Below, one piece after another: positions 15,201-30,200 of a DNA stretch of 64,000 bases. The first letter of the stretch is position 1; every line of letters starts with the position of its first letter. This DNA comes from Mycteria americana (taxonomy: Eukaryota; Chordata; Aves; Ciconiiformes; Ciconiidae): assembly GCF_035582795.1 (NCBI RefSeq), contig NC_134372.1, forward strand, positions 37,796,316 through 37,860,315. The letters are read 5' to 3'. The translations under genes were made by a program, and so were the position numbers. The notes beneath the pieces were generated by a model. It did not search any database. It was given only the letters and a program-made list of their open reading frames with translations, and was not told where the DNA came from.

Positions 15201-18200
15201 AGGGTATGCATTAGTAAAAGCCAGGTCTCTTCAACTCAGAGAGTTATTCCAGGGGACCAGCAGTAGACCTATTAAGTATGTGTATGCTCAGGCCAGCTAA
15301 TGCCTGAGCACGACTGCTTGGTGTAGGTATTCTCCTGTTTATGAGCTCTGCAGGGGGGAAAGAGGCAAGTGTGGGGAAGAAGAGATGGAAGGTGCTCTGC
15401 AGTGCGCTGATACCATTCCCCTGATCGCTCCGATTGCTTGTGAAAGCAGGAGAATGAGATGTACTTGTCTCCCCGCTTCTCCTCTCATTCTCTACTCTCA
15501 CATGAAGGTGTTGAGATCTAACCTGACAGAAATGGGATAGGTGCCAGTAAAAGGGCAGGGAGAGTCCGTTAGTACTATCAATAGCCAACTTCTCCGGCCT
15601 CTGCAGATTGTTGAAGAATCATTTAATAAGCTTTGTGAAAGTCTGTTTCAGCATTATAGCAAATTATTCTAGCACTGTGCCATCATCACCAAAGATGCTG
15701 CTGTGTAAACAAACTTGTTTCAATATGAAGAAACATCCTGCAAGTTGAAGATGTCATGGAGTAACAGCTACAGTCACATTTCAATCTTTATCTAGAAATG
15801 ACTATCTTGCTGACTGTGACAGCAGTGTTTGGTAAAGCAAATAAGGAAGAGACTAAAAGGAAGTTGTGTTTTACTGGTCCAATCTCTTTCTTCAGGGTTT
15901 TAGCAAAGAACAGGACACATCTACAGGTGAAAGATCAGAGGCTAGATTAAATCTCTCCATCCATTTTTATCTCTTTTTAGGAAAGCTGCTAAATTTTATT
16001 TTATTACTACCTTTCTAATACAATGTGAAGCTCCTTGAAGTCATGCACTAGGCACTCAAGGCAGGATTCCTCTTGCCTAACTTTGAATGTCTAAAAGTTA
16101 GCTGTCTAAATCTAGGCCATTCATTTAAACTCCCTCTCTGGTAACTACAGAAAAGAATGCAGTCAACAAATGACATTCAAGTGCAACTCAGGTCAAACTA
16201 AGCATGTGTGAGATTAGTTCCTCTCTGGAGGTACCAATTTCTCTCCACTGACTAAGGAGGGAAAATAGATGTCTAAAGTTAAGACAATTGTCTTTCAGAC
16301 ATTTGAAGTTAGGTGAGCCGAATCCCAAACTCTACACATATACATCTAAAATGGACTATATATATACACACTAGGGAGATCTGTACCTCCCATAAATTTC
16401 CCCTAATCATACAGGATAATGTCACTGGAGAATGTAAAGGTCTTGATGATTTTCAGGAGCTGGTCTCATCACAAACAAGATGCCTAACAGTAATAGCAAG
16501 TGACCCACAAGCTCTGATAATTTCTTTCCAAAAATAACAACTTCCTTACAGTTCTAAAAACTGCCTCAGGCCCTAGCAGTGGAGAAGCATACAACATCTG
16601 TTATACAGCTTATAGATAATTTAAGAGTACTTAGGGCAAAACGTCTACTACATGCATTTCCCCATCTTTCCAGTTTGCTTTCTCACTCCTCCATGGAACA
16701 GAAGTACCTTCCTTTAAATGTAAAAATAGATGAAACAAATCTATTACAATTCACTCACATGCTCAGTTTTTCTGTTGCTGAACAGCAAATGTGCAAGGAG
16801 TTGTTAGTTCCAACAGAGGAATTTCCAAATTTATGTGCCTGGCTCTTTTACTCTCTCTTTTCTAAGTTGTAAACAAGCCATATACAAGACATACACCATG
16901 ACTGGCTCATTTAAGCAAAGAGTTTAATTCACCAGCAGTATTGATTAATAAAGATCTAACTGCATACACTTAATCCATGGTCTAAACCTTGAAGTCTGGA
17001 AAACTGACCTTATCAGCTTCCCATTACTTTCAGTGGCATTCCCTTCATGGGGCACTCTCAGGATTAGGCCCTTGCCTCTTTGCTTAGTAAGAATAAGAGC
17101 AGTGAGCCCATGTGAAACTTGGCAAAGAGAAATGAACTAAAGCTGGATTACAGGAGAAGGTCATTAACCCCAAGAACCTAAAGTATAAGCTGCTTGTAAT
17201 CTTCTTCCCTGGTTTGAACTACAATCTTAGCTCTTGGGTGTGACAAATTTGTTCCTTTAAGGAAAAATAAATCCTCAATCTATGAGGCGAACTTTTATGT
17301 ACATTAGACCTTATTTAGAGTGCTTGACTCTGTACAAACAGAGAGGTACACTCCTACACTGAGGGTCTCATAGAGAAACTGATAATAAAGTGTGAAGTAA
17401 CATTGTCCAGTCAAACTTTATATCTTTTAGTTTCTTAACATTTTTAGAAAACAGAAACTTTTGGCACAAGAAGAACCTTTTAATAGTAGGAAAAGGAAAA
17501 ATTTGAATGTAGAGGTGATATGGAGAGAAACAAAAATACTAAGGAGGTCAATTTGGAAAAAAAACGGAACAGGAGGACTAGGGAAAAAAATAAAGAGAAG
17601 CATCAGAAGGAGCGATGATATGACAGTCTTAGGAGGGAATAAAGGGAAAGTATGAATCTAAGGTCCCACGTGAAAAAATTCAGAGGATGGCATCTTAGTT
17701 GGTGTGGACAGAGCAAAATCAGCAAACACAGATGTGCAAGTTATTTAGTATATAGTGTGTACTTCTTCGCACGTTACAAAATTGATTCCCTATGCCTATT
17801 TTGAAAGCTTGTCTTAACATTCTAGTTTGTTAAGTTGTTTGCCAGTATGCCTGTACTAGTCTCTTTTCTCTGACAGATTCTGCAAGCTAACAATGGCATT
17901 TAGTTCCTGGACAGAACAGCAAGGTCCTTGGGGTACTGACTGCCATTATAATTCTGTAAACCTCAACAAATTCTCAAATTATGTAGTTAACTGCAGTAAA
18001 TCTGAACAACTACTCCAAATATGCTTTCAATTTTTCCCCAGAAATAACCAGCAGAGCAGTTGATACCATACAAAAATAAGTGTTTAGATACTGAGATGAC
18101 AAGCACCTGAGGAGAGCAGCATATAATTTTCCAAATCAGACAGAATGCTATTCCTGAAGAGCAGATTAAAACAGTGTTGCAAAATACCACTCTTCTAGCT

Positions 18201-21200
18201 TCCTTCACTTTGCTTATTGTTAAAACTTACACCTCAGTCTTACCTCTTTATAACTATTTTTTACTTCTTCTTGCCTTATATCAGTTGATGCTGAAGACAG
18301 GCTTGAGATAGATGATCCTCTGCTGAAAGTTTCTGTTGAGCGCTGAGGAGACCTAAGTGGTGACTTAAAGTTGGCAAAAAAACCCCAAACAAACAAAACA
18401 AAACAGAAAAGTTACTTATCAAATTAAGCAGGTTAAACACAGGCAAAAAAGAGTTTAGCAACTTGCATTGGTTGTTACCTCAGAAGCACTCTGTCCTCTT
18501 TCAAACGTTAGATAGTTTAATTCCATCAATGACAAAATCTGCATAAAAATATTAATACAGAGAACCAATGTAACTCCACTTAAAAAGGAAAAAGTGACTG
18601 AAACACAAATTAGCCAACAACCTAATATTAGTAACAGATTATGACTGAGCAGATTAGAAGTACCCATTTACAAGTTTATGTTCTATACCACAGGCTGTAT
18701 TCATGCTATTAGATTTAAAATGTGACGCTTCTTCCTTAAAGACAAAACATACATTTTCACTTTAATAGTACCAGACCACAATTAGCAGACTACTATTAGC
18801 AGGTAAGCACCTACACCTCCGTGGAACTGCATCAGAAAGAAATCAGGCTAGAAGATAAAGAGGAATACCTTGGAATTTAATGCACACTGTAGGGAAGTCT
18901 CTTTCATCCGGTTTTGAATTTCTGGATTTGCCCCGTTTTGCAAAAGCACTTCTATGATCCCTTGATAGCCCCAACGAGCAGCTATATGGAGAGGAGTATC
19001 TCCCTTTTCATTACCAATATCTAGTCTACAGGAATGTACATCATAGTAGACTAAAGCTTTGACACACTGGAAAGAAAAGGAAAGCTATCAATAAATTATA
19101 GTATTGTCTCTCAATTCATATAACACGTGCAATTCTAAAAAGGTTTTTTTTCATTGCTGCTCATATAATCCATTGCCTAAAGGGCAGGCTTTATGGTTCA
19201 GTGTCATTAAACAAAGAGTTAAATAACTCAACTAAATTTGCACAATACGATCATCTTTAATGTGAATGCATAATAAAAATTGCTATGAACTACTGAATCA
19301 AGTCCTAATTTACAGTGTTAAATAGTTAGCCTCCAAATGTTTTTTATTTACTTTTTAAAATATGGAAGTTTAGTGCAAATTCGCATCACAGTTTAATTCT
19401 ATTCCATTAGAACATCCATTTAGTTTGTTACAAAACAATTACTTACATCCTCGTGACCATAAGTGCAAGCTAAATGAAGTGGAGTATTTCCATTATTGTC
19501 CTGAACATCAGTACTTGCCTTATAGTGCAATAAGAGAAGCTTAAAAGAAAAATAAAAGTAGACATTTAAGTAACTAAAAAATTAATGGACAAATTGTTAC
19601 TCTGTAGATTCCTTTAGGTTTCTAGCATGATAAAGCACTTCATGAAAAACTAGCTATGTCTCTCCTGTTTCAGACACTACCCTCTTGGTATTATAATACT
19701 ATTTTTGCCCTACCCTAGGAACCAAATAAAAGCTGCATCTTACATATTCAGAGTTGTCATTGAAAAAATCTACTGGAGCAAACACTGCAATACCTATACT
19801 ACATGAGAATTTATCCTACATGTTAAGAGTCTATGTAAGTGAAGACACAGCTTAATTTCAATAATGCTAACTGAAGAATCTCACATATATAAAATTCAAG
19901 TACACAATAATTAATGTGGTTACGCAGTCTATCCTAAACACAATGTGAAGTCATTTAATTCATTCCAATGACTGCAGTGGTTCTTCTGTCTTAAGAGCAG
20001 AGATGTTAACAGGCCCTCCATTTGTACTATGTATTAGAGATTTGTATTAACAAAATGGATGAATTATCAGGCATGCGTAGCTGTCAATTGCTTGGTTATT
20101 ACAAATAGCTGAAAACCTTGCAGTACAGGAAAAAATAAAATATCATGCAAACTACAGTGATAAAAGAGCCTCAATTCTGACAGTGTACACAGTTCTGGTA
20201 AAAGCTTCTCAGAAGACCTAAATGACAGTAACAGTAGAACAGCTTAGTAAGAGTCATATTATTATTTAGGTTAAGTATTTCTTTTTATTTCTAATTAAGC
20301 CTTTTGGTGCTTACTGTAACGTTTTGATATCCCTTCTGACAGGCAAGGTGAAGTGGAGTTGAACCATGGTAATCTGTAGCATTGACAATGGCTCCCTTGG
20401 CTACTAGTAAATCCACTAATGATGTTTGCCCTTGAAAAATATGCAGACATTAAAAGAAAGAAGTAAACTTTGCACAAGAACGTTGCTACTTTTCAAATTC
20501 ATACATGAACTATAAACCAACATACCCTGCATTTCTGCATACCATGTTTCTATATACTGTATATTCACCTCCTTAGTATTTAGGTTTTCTGTTGCAGATT
20601 ACTCAAGGTCAAAGCTCCATAAAATAACCTCCAGCTAAAAGCAAGCTATGCTTGTATCTTATGAGTAAGAAAAGAATAGAAAATAAAGCCATGTCACACA
20701 AAGCACTCTCCTATTGTGATTCAAGATAATAATAAAAAAGGAAATTTTTTATTAAAAAAAAACTCACTAAGAAGATTAATATATCTTCTAATAAATGTAA
20801 GATCAATGGCATAATGAACATTACAACACAGGATATGGTACAGATCTACCATGCATAGCCAGAGAGAAAAGATTAATTTCTCAATCTGCCAGTTCTTTAA
20901 AACAAGACTGTTTCTGATGACACATTTTTACTTTTTTCACAGCTGAAGAAAGAACTACTGTGGTAACCACTAAGGCAAAAGTAAACAGCCAGCAAACAAA
21001 CAAACAAACAATAGCTTAGCCAGAAGGAACTGAGCTTAAAAGAATATACAATAACTTCAGTCTGTGCCAAGATACCAGTTTCCATAGCAAATAAGCAGAA
21101 ATCAATTTAATGCAAAATTCACTCTTTAACACAAAGTTGGAAAACATACTAACATAAAGATAAGGAACATAAGGAGTAGAAAACACTAGTGAAGAAAACC

Positions 21201-24200
21201 AACAATACTCACCACAAATAGCAGCTATATGAAGTGGTGTATATCCCCGGTCATCTCGGGAAAATGGAGTGATAATGGAAGGATCATTCAGTTTCCTTTA
21301 AAACACAATGGTTTAAAAGCAGCTCAGTTACCTATACAGCAATGGTAAGGAGGAAAGAAAGAGAAAAATTGCCAAGGCCAACAAATAACTGATCTTGGAA
21401 CTTTTTATCCTTTATCCTTCCACATTGACAAATTATTCTATACGGAGTTTTACATTTTGTTAAGAGATGTGGTTTTGTCCAAGGCATGTAAGTTAGGTTC
21501 AAGAGAAGAAACATTTCACACCATATTTACCAAAGCACATACAGCCCCCATCACAAAATTGGCTGGTTCCAAGGCATTCAGTATTCTCCTAATATTTCTT
21601 CTGCTTTTTCAAACCACATGAATGTACGCTCTCTACTACATCCCGAAGTGCTACCAACTTCCTCTATAACCAAAAGCACTATACTTTCTTAGATGAAGAC
21701 TTTTACGTAGCTTTTTGTGTATTTGTGGAGATGAAAAGCGCTTACCCAGAAACTAGCTTCTCACATTTGTCACAGTAACAGAGCGGATGACACATTTTCT
21801 GTACAGTGTCCTTATCACTGTCACCTTGACTTAGTAATCGCTCCACTTCCTCCCGATTACCTGAAGCAATATGCTGCAAAAAGCCAAGAGAAGAAAGAGA
21901 ATGAGGAACCAATATAAAAAGCCTCCTTTAAAGGAAAGAAAAAAAAAAACCCACCCAACCACAAAAAATAGAGTAATTTAGTGAAGCACAAAACAAAAGG
22001 AACCGATTATAAAAGACATGTATTCAAGCATTAGAAAGCAGAAATGAACAATGTCACAGCACAAAACCCCCTAATGGACATTCAGTATTAAAAAGAATCT
22101 GTTCTTGGCTTACTTCACTTTCTATAAAAAATTAAAACAATTCCTATTGTTCTCTTTAGACTCAGTCACAAAATTGAGCTCCCTCTGTGCAAAAACATTT
22201 CTATGAAATTACTAATTCTCTAGCCATAAGCTGTGAACACATATAATTAGAAGCTCTGCTTTATATCCTTGTATAAGCAAAATTCTTTTAGAATGCCAAT
22301 ATGAGATTAACGTATAATATGAAGTAGCTGTCAGGTGACCACATTTAAATTATTTCAGAAAACTCTTTCAATTTCAAACACTAAAAGCTGTGAGAGACAA
22401 TCAGATAGTAATATCACATCTGTGCATTAAATACGTCAATCAATACCAACAGCAGTAGCATTTCATCCTCATTTGCTTTCATATTTCTTAGAACATGTAC
22501 TGAAATTCTTAAGATTATATTAACTTGGTAACATTTTGTCACAGAAATGCACTAGATTCAAAACACACTTTTAGCATCTACTAAAACACATTTCACAGCA
22601 CTAATATAATTAACACTGCATTTCATTTCAGAAAATCGCAGAAAGGAAGGGATATAAATGTGCAATACATAAGTTCATACATATTCTGCCATAAAAGTTA
22701 TTAACCTTAAATAAGTAGTCTATGGGAGTAGCAGACATCTGTGACAATAAGTTCATCCTTTGTCTTAAAAGCAGCTTGTCACACAGTCTCTCAGATTCCT
22801 GAAAATAAAATATATAGATCAATTATATATATACACTCATTTACAGGCAAAAGTAAAGTACCTTAACAGTAGAATTAACTTTAAAATATTAAACGCTGTA
22901 TTTAGCACTTATGAATTATCAGATGCACGTAAAACCTAAATCAGTTTCACATTTAGGATTCTGAGACTTAAAAGACTGCACACCTGCTGTTCAAAGAAGT
23001 AATAAGTAGATGATCACCAGAATATTCCTTTACTGTAATTCTCCATGAACTAACTAAGCATTAATGAAATTATGGTTGTACCATCTAAAAAAGAACACAG
23101 CAAAACTGGAAAAGACATAAAAACGACATCAAGAGGTGCAACAAAGCTTTCTTACAAAGAGAAATTAGGATTCTTCACTCTGGAAAAGATTTGACCTTGC
23201 TACAGTGGTCTATAAAAATCACAAAAAGCCCAAAGGAACATGTGAAAAAATCCGCTATTCTCAAAATATAAGAACTGGGATGCCCAACAAAATCATCACA
23301 CATTAGGTCTGGAGAGAGAGTAGGGAGAAGAGAGAGAAGAAAAAATGATTTCTTATTGTAGAACTCATTGCCATAGGATGTTGCAAAAATCAAAAGTATA
23401 AATGGACTCAAAAAGGCATTAGACAAATTCATGTAAGACGTGTCTACTGGTGGCTAATAAAAAAGATGACCCAGATACAACTCTGACTCAAAGACTCCGC
23501 TGAACTCTCTGCTACTTGCTGCAAAATAAAAGATTGTACCAGGTGAAGCATTACTTTGCAGCAGATTCATTCATATAGTTTTTCCTATTGGTCCTTTTGA
23601 AAATTGGAGATTGAGCTAAGCAGACATGTAGTGCAGCGCTCACATTGGTACTTCCCATTTTCTGAGAAATCTGAAGATACACTTCAGGATGCGCTGAAGA
23701 GTATATATACTTCCAAAACCAGGTTAAAATTCTTAAGTAGAGTCAGATTTTGAAATGGCAACATTGAACCTCACATGAAATAAAAGAACAATCCAAAGAA
23801 AACATTTTCTAAGAAAGGAGATGGAAACACTTGCACATAGTTGATTCTGATCAACCTCTGCTTATGGTTGGCAGTGAGTATCATTTCTTTGGATGTTATT
23901 TTTGGATAACGACTATCTCCTTAGAAATGGAAAGACTCCCAGCATCCATCAAACTGAAGACCACTGCGTTTAAGATAGATGCCCATATATCAGATAAACT
24001 TTGATGGTTTAGGATCCGGGCTATAGCTTCTGCAAAGACCAGATATAAATGAGTAAAAAAAGTCTGACTCTCAACATTAGTAAGTCAGCATGAAGTTTAA
24101 GAAACCAGTGAACTGCAAATAAACAAGATCACCTGAACACCAAAAATAAAGAGTTCAGATTTTCTAGAAATTCAATCACTCAAGTTTCAAAATCAACATA

Positions 24201-27200
24201 GATGCCTCTCATAAAGCTGTCTAAAAAAATCTCCATTGTATAGCAAATAATGTAGTTAAAGACATGATTGTGAGGTCTAGAGATAAAAGTCCAGATCTGT
24301 ACTTCACAGTAAGTTGCTTGTATTTAGATACACGAAGATGACAAATATTCACCGATTTTTCAAACCTAAGTACTTTAGCTAAAGATACCTAAGCATATCT
24401 TTTCAGAATTGTAAGGCACATAACACTAGTCTCCTTTGATAGATAATTCAGCAACGATCAGGACTAACTTCCCTAAGAAATATTTGATCGAAAATTTTAC
24501 TAACTAGAAAAAAAATGTTAAAGCTTTACTGCTGATACACGTTCCTGAAGGGTAATCAGAATTTCTAATATGAATGCTCACAGACAGCTTTATACTTTAG
24601 TATGGAGAATCTAAGTAACCACTAGCAAGACCTACTGTAGTTTTAGTACTGTTATTTCCACAGTGTATTTTACCATATATTCCCTAAGTGGAATAATTAT
24701 TTCAAAGAGTCACTTGAGACAGCTATCCTTATATAGAGGTATTATCTTAATTATTATATAGATCAGAAAAAAAGTCCATCCCAGGTAAAACTACACATCT
24801 TTGAAACTGAAATACGGATTGGCAGAATAATCAGATATTGGTTGAACTATTAAGCAAGTTTGGGCCTTCAAAGACAAAACTTGCTTGTACAAGCTTTACT
24901 TGCACTCCATGAATTTAAAAAAAATTGCTTTGAGTGGGACTCTCAGGTATTTAAAATCTATATTGTCTAGAAAATACACATCCAAACATTAATGATCTTT
25001 TTATCTAACACTACTCTCTAGAGAAATGAAATATTTGTACCTATGAGGGTGTACCTGTATAATGACCTATCCAAGGTGACTTTCAGACTACAACTGATGA
25101 CTTGGGGAAATTATCTCCACCCCCCCTCCCACCCAAACACTTTATTAGCCCCAGTTTGTGTTCAAGTCTTCCTTTCCTGGCTTCTCCCACCTGCACTTCC
25201 TCCACGCCAACTTCATTGCCACCTACAGCTCTTTCCATACAGGAACCAAAATGCTGCCTCTTCCCCAGTGGCTGGCTTTAACTCCCTACTGTATACCTTA
25301 CTTCAACCCTCTGAACTAGAGGGTCTTACTACACATTAGCTGTGCATAGGAACATAACTAAGGTCCAATACTTATTAACCAGAGTTCTAATTAAATAAGG
25401 GTGACAACTCCCAGAAAATAAAATTGAATCTTCCATGCTATCAGTTACATACTTCTCTGTTCCCCACAACCAAAATGTCTCTCCAAGACTTGCATGACCT
25501 TGGGTGAAAGGACTTGGCAGGTGTCTCCTAAGTGCAATTTTCTTACTGACATGAGGGTGATAATATGCCCTTTTTCCCCACAGGATACATTAGTTCCCTG
25601 CTGAGTTTTCTTTATGTAGTTAGCTTCATTAGGGATTGGACAACAGCATTACTCAGCTGCCAGAAGCTCCATCTGAGGCCAGCTATAAAATTAAGTGTAG
25701 CCACAGGAGGGGCTGTAATGAAGCCCCAGGGCACAGCACCACTCCTGCTCACTTAAATTCCACAACCCCTTCCAGCACAATCCAGAACAGGAAACCATAG
25801 GGCATCAACATGACAGCTGCTGCTGCTTTAAACATAAAGTTGATCTCTTACCAGAGAATAAAGGAAAAATTCATGAAGGGAGAGCAATGCTACTAGAAGT
25901 TCCTACCATGTTCCTCCACCTCCTCACTACCCTTTTTCAATTCCTGTCAAGAGGCTATTTGCTACCTAGTTTCTTCCTCTTCATTATGTGCCACCTTCTT
26001 CTCCCTTACCCTACACAAAAGAGAAAAAGGGTGGTTTAACTCTCTTCTTTTCAGCTGTGCTAGAGGGCAGGGGGTCACCCTCTTCCTTGTCTTCAAGGTT
26101 CTTTAGTTTTCTACCTCATCTCAGGGTGCTGCCTTCAAGCTCTGTTGACTCCTATGAAAGGCAATGTAGAAGAAAGGAGTTCCTGTTGCACGCTCACTGT
26201 ACTCATTGAAGTGAGAAAGTTAGAGGCTAGCACTCTATCTAGGTCTAAAGCTGATCCAGCTGAGGTATAGACAAACACTTACTGCTTGCTCTTGCATTGG
26301 TGCAGACAGCAATGTAAGCAGTACGAGACTGCCCTCAGTTAGGCTTCTCAAATATGTTCATCTTTCAAGACAGATGCCTCCCAAAGAAATAAATATAGTA
26401 TCTTAATGGCAGTGGCACTTAAGTTAAAATCACTCGAGAGCAACCCCAGTATAAGAAACTGCTATTCTTAGCTATATAAAGGAGGGATAGGACCAGGCAT
26501 TTAATAGGAAACAGTTTTTATTCTAGAAATGTAAGTCTTTTTTTTTTTCCAGTTTGCTGGCAGTGTTGTGGAAGACAATTCTACTTTAGTTCCAGTTCTC
26601 CATCCAGACCACCAGCATTGCTATTTGTATATTGATTGTTCATGATAGCCAAGTAACAGCAGGACCAAAGTTGTCTGGCAGATTGTTTTCTTTTTAAACT
26701 AACATTTATTTTTTTTTAAACATAATTCAACACAGTATTACAGACAAGAAATACCACAGTCTCTTTACAGAAAGTGAGAGAGTGCCTTTTTTTTTTTGGA
26801 GTGTACAAAACAAACCTATGCACGACAGGTTCATGGAAAGATCCCAGAAAAGAATGAAACCAAAAATAACAAAAGGCTAAAATGTTACTTTAAGTGCTTC
26901 TTCTTTAAGATTGTGCCCCAGGTTGTCCCATCCCAAGCCCTGCACACTGAGCCATTATTCTGGCCCCTGCAATTAGATTCCAGTGCTTTGTAGTTGGGCA
27001 GACTGAGGCACGTTGAATTCACTCTGGTTCCAAGTTCACTCCTTTTGATTTCCACATCAGATCAGGAGAACCTAATTTTGCAACAGTAGAAAGTTTTACA
27101 GGAACAGTAAGACTGGATTCCTTTACTAAATAAGCTACAAAGTTATTAAACCATAGAAGTTTCTAAAGTCACATCAATATCATCCTTGATTGGCCTGCAG

Positions 27201-30200
27201 GGATTTGACCTGACAGAAGGTCTAGTTGCCCAGTAGGAAATAACTCATGCATCTACAAACTTCCTGCCCCTGCTAGGTTAGGGATCCTGAGAGCCAAATT
27301 TGACCTTCAAATACCACCTTATCATAGTCCTGCACTCCCACTACACTATCGACTTGGTGCAACATAGTTATCTGCACTGCAAACACATTGAATTTTTAGA
27401 GTACGAAAATTTACTGAATAATTCTAAGTTACACTGCAATCTCCATTCCGCTAGCATAGCGAAGTTTAAAATTATTAAAGAAAAATCTGTTTAAGCTATG
27501 TCTACTCTCAAGTACTGCATTGCTTTCACAACCATGATAGAGTATAAACAGGAAATATTAAACTTACTGAAGACTCAGCTGTTGAAAATAGTGCTGTCAT
27601 TTTTCCTCTAATCATATGAAGAGGCAGACTTGACATTTAACTACTTCCTCAAGGAATATACAATGAGCAAGTATTGCTACAGGATTAGGACTTCATTGTA
27701 GTCATTTAGATCATTTTAGTGTTCACTTCAGGTATAGTTACTTCAAGAGTTCCTTTTTTGCACTTAAAGAAATGAGTTGTTAGCTGTTTGTATCCTCTGA
27801 CTGAATTTACTCCCAGTGGTACACAGTCCTACAAGCTTAAACACACATTTGACAGACTTTAAGAGTAGCTTACTGTTGATCTATCAGAGAGGTTGCCTTG
27901 TCGTATGTATTCTATTGCAGCCTCAATTGAGGTTAGACAGTATCCCAATTCATCCTTCACTGAACTGCAAAGCCTGAAGTTCTTTATGTAACTCAAGTTG
28001 GCCATCCTGAAATAAAAAGTTAAAGCCATGAACCACTAAAAATAAGACAACACTAGCATGGCATATCTTAATACTGCAACTCATCTTAGGCAATCCAGGC
28101 AGACGATAAGTGTGGACTAAAAAAAGCTTCTAGAAGGATTGTTAGGCTAGCAATACTATGGCTGTTCTGAGCTTCATAGATGGATCAGAACTCTACTTAG
28201 GTCTTAACTATTCAATGAAAAGTTATTAATTGGATATAAGGAATATGAAGGACAGGATAAGGACAGCAGTGGGATATTGTTTCACACATTTCAAACATGT
28301 TAATGTTGCAAGCACCATAAGCACCAGTGTGAAGTGATAGCTACAAATTAAAGGAAAAATACTAATCTGAGATATGGGATACACCAACACTAAAATTCAG
28401 TTCAGTTACAGGTGGAAGGTCTAGATACACTTTTATTCATAGTGAGGAGAGATAAACACAATGGCATAGGCTAGCAGCAAGCAATTAAGCATTTGAATCT
28501 AGTTTCTCTAGATGAAATGAATCAAACATCTAGAAGCTGCATAAAGGTTTTGCAGCCCCAAACACAGATGAGGAAGGACCAGTCTGTGAATTCTATTGAC
28601 ATGCAGATTTCATATAGAGATGGCCTCTCATTACAACTTTTTTCTAGTCTGGGAATCAAAACAGCAAAGACACAGTACTTGAATTCCTGATAGGTCCTTC
28701 ATTCAGTCACAGCTGTAATACATCTTCACTGTTTGTCGTACTAAAAATAGTTTTCTGCATTGCATCAGCCCCTCTTACACTTTCAGTAAGTTATTACTAC
28801 ATGTTCAGAAACATTTGCCCCTACAGCAACACTACATACAATATGATATGATGGAGCTCTGTATAGCCAAAATATAGTTACATACCAGTTTGGGATTTCT
28901 GTTTTTACAAGTAAATACAGCAAAACAGAGAGAAGATCATCTGCACACATGGTTTCCATGTTAACTAAAAAAAATAAATTACATTTGATGTTAGTCATGT
29001 CATGATTCAAATCAAGACAATACCTATAAGTGGAGTTCCACCTCCTAAGACTAAGGGCCAGCTCTACTACTAGAGGATGCATTGAGTTACCAAGGCAGCC
29101 CTTCAAATGTTCTCAATTTCCCTTTAAAATAGGTACCAGGAGCCAAAAAACAATTACAGTTTGTACTGTACAAATTGCAATATTTGACTAGCATCCCCTC
29201 CTTCCTATACAGAAAGAGCCAGAGCACCTGCTCAAGATTTCTGAAATCCTTGAGGACAGAAAAACTACCCTCTAAGTTTTCCATAACCCAGAATTCTTCC
29301 TGAAAAAGGACAAGATGAAGTAGGGAAAGCTTAAGTTGATTGTACTACTCCATTTCCTTAGTGGAAGTATCTTCTTTCTCCAGGCTAGACAAAATAAATA
29401 CTGGGTTAAGAGGTCCACGCTTTCCTATCACAGAATCATTCCTGTAATCCATGATAGCACTTTGAACACAGCATATGGAAGGTTTGTTTGTCCCCCACCA
29501 ACACTGCATTTGCAAAAGATGCACCTCAACAGTATCAATTTCAAGATTATCAAGGAGCATGGACAAATAGACAAGAATGATCCAGCAGTGATCCTCAGTG
29601 TTTAAGATGGATCACCCTCAATTCTTCTGCATAAGAAAGTGTCCTAGCACATGCAAGCTTCTCACATGCTCTAGCTAACACACATATAAGCTAACCAAGT
29701 ACCCCAGCTCACCCCATGAGAAACAATGCTGAAGTGTCTATCTTACCTCTCCATTTTGCTTTTAGATACCTGCAAGGCAGACCCCAGTCTAATTGTGTTT
29801 AATCTACAAATGCTATCCAAACAGCTTGTTTATATATCAAAGTGCTTTGTGCGTATTGGTTAAGAAAAAGTTTTAAATTAAGTTATTAATTAACTAATTA
29901 CTGACCTCTTTGGCTAGGAGATTGCATAATAATTTGTACCACTTTTCTTAGACAAAGTAGCTTCTGTTGAGGAGAGGTACATTTGTTCAACTGACCCAGT
30001 TCTCGCTTTGCACGTGGTATATTAAAACTACAAAATAATTTGAAAGAAATTGTTAGCATACAGAGTTCCTGTACAGGATGTCCAAAACCCAAGTTTTAAC
30101 TTATTCAGAGTTGAAATGAAGAATGGCATTAAAATATTTCCATCTCTACTCCAAGTAGACTTGCATTTCTGTACCCTGTAGATTGAGAGGGAAGCATAAG

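Noticed and set aside
15244-15588. 114-codon minus-strand open frame in an ANKRD27 intron
   Set aside because: No recognisable motif. It is on the same strand as the host gene but has no splice sites fitting the phases of exons 20 and 21.
28783-29106. Long minus-strand frame running through ANKRD27 exon 11
   Set aside because: Only 28886-28964 is coding; the rest is flanking intron read through.
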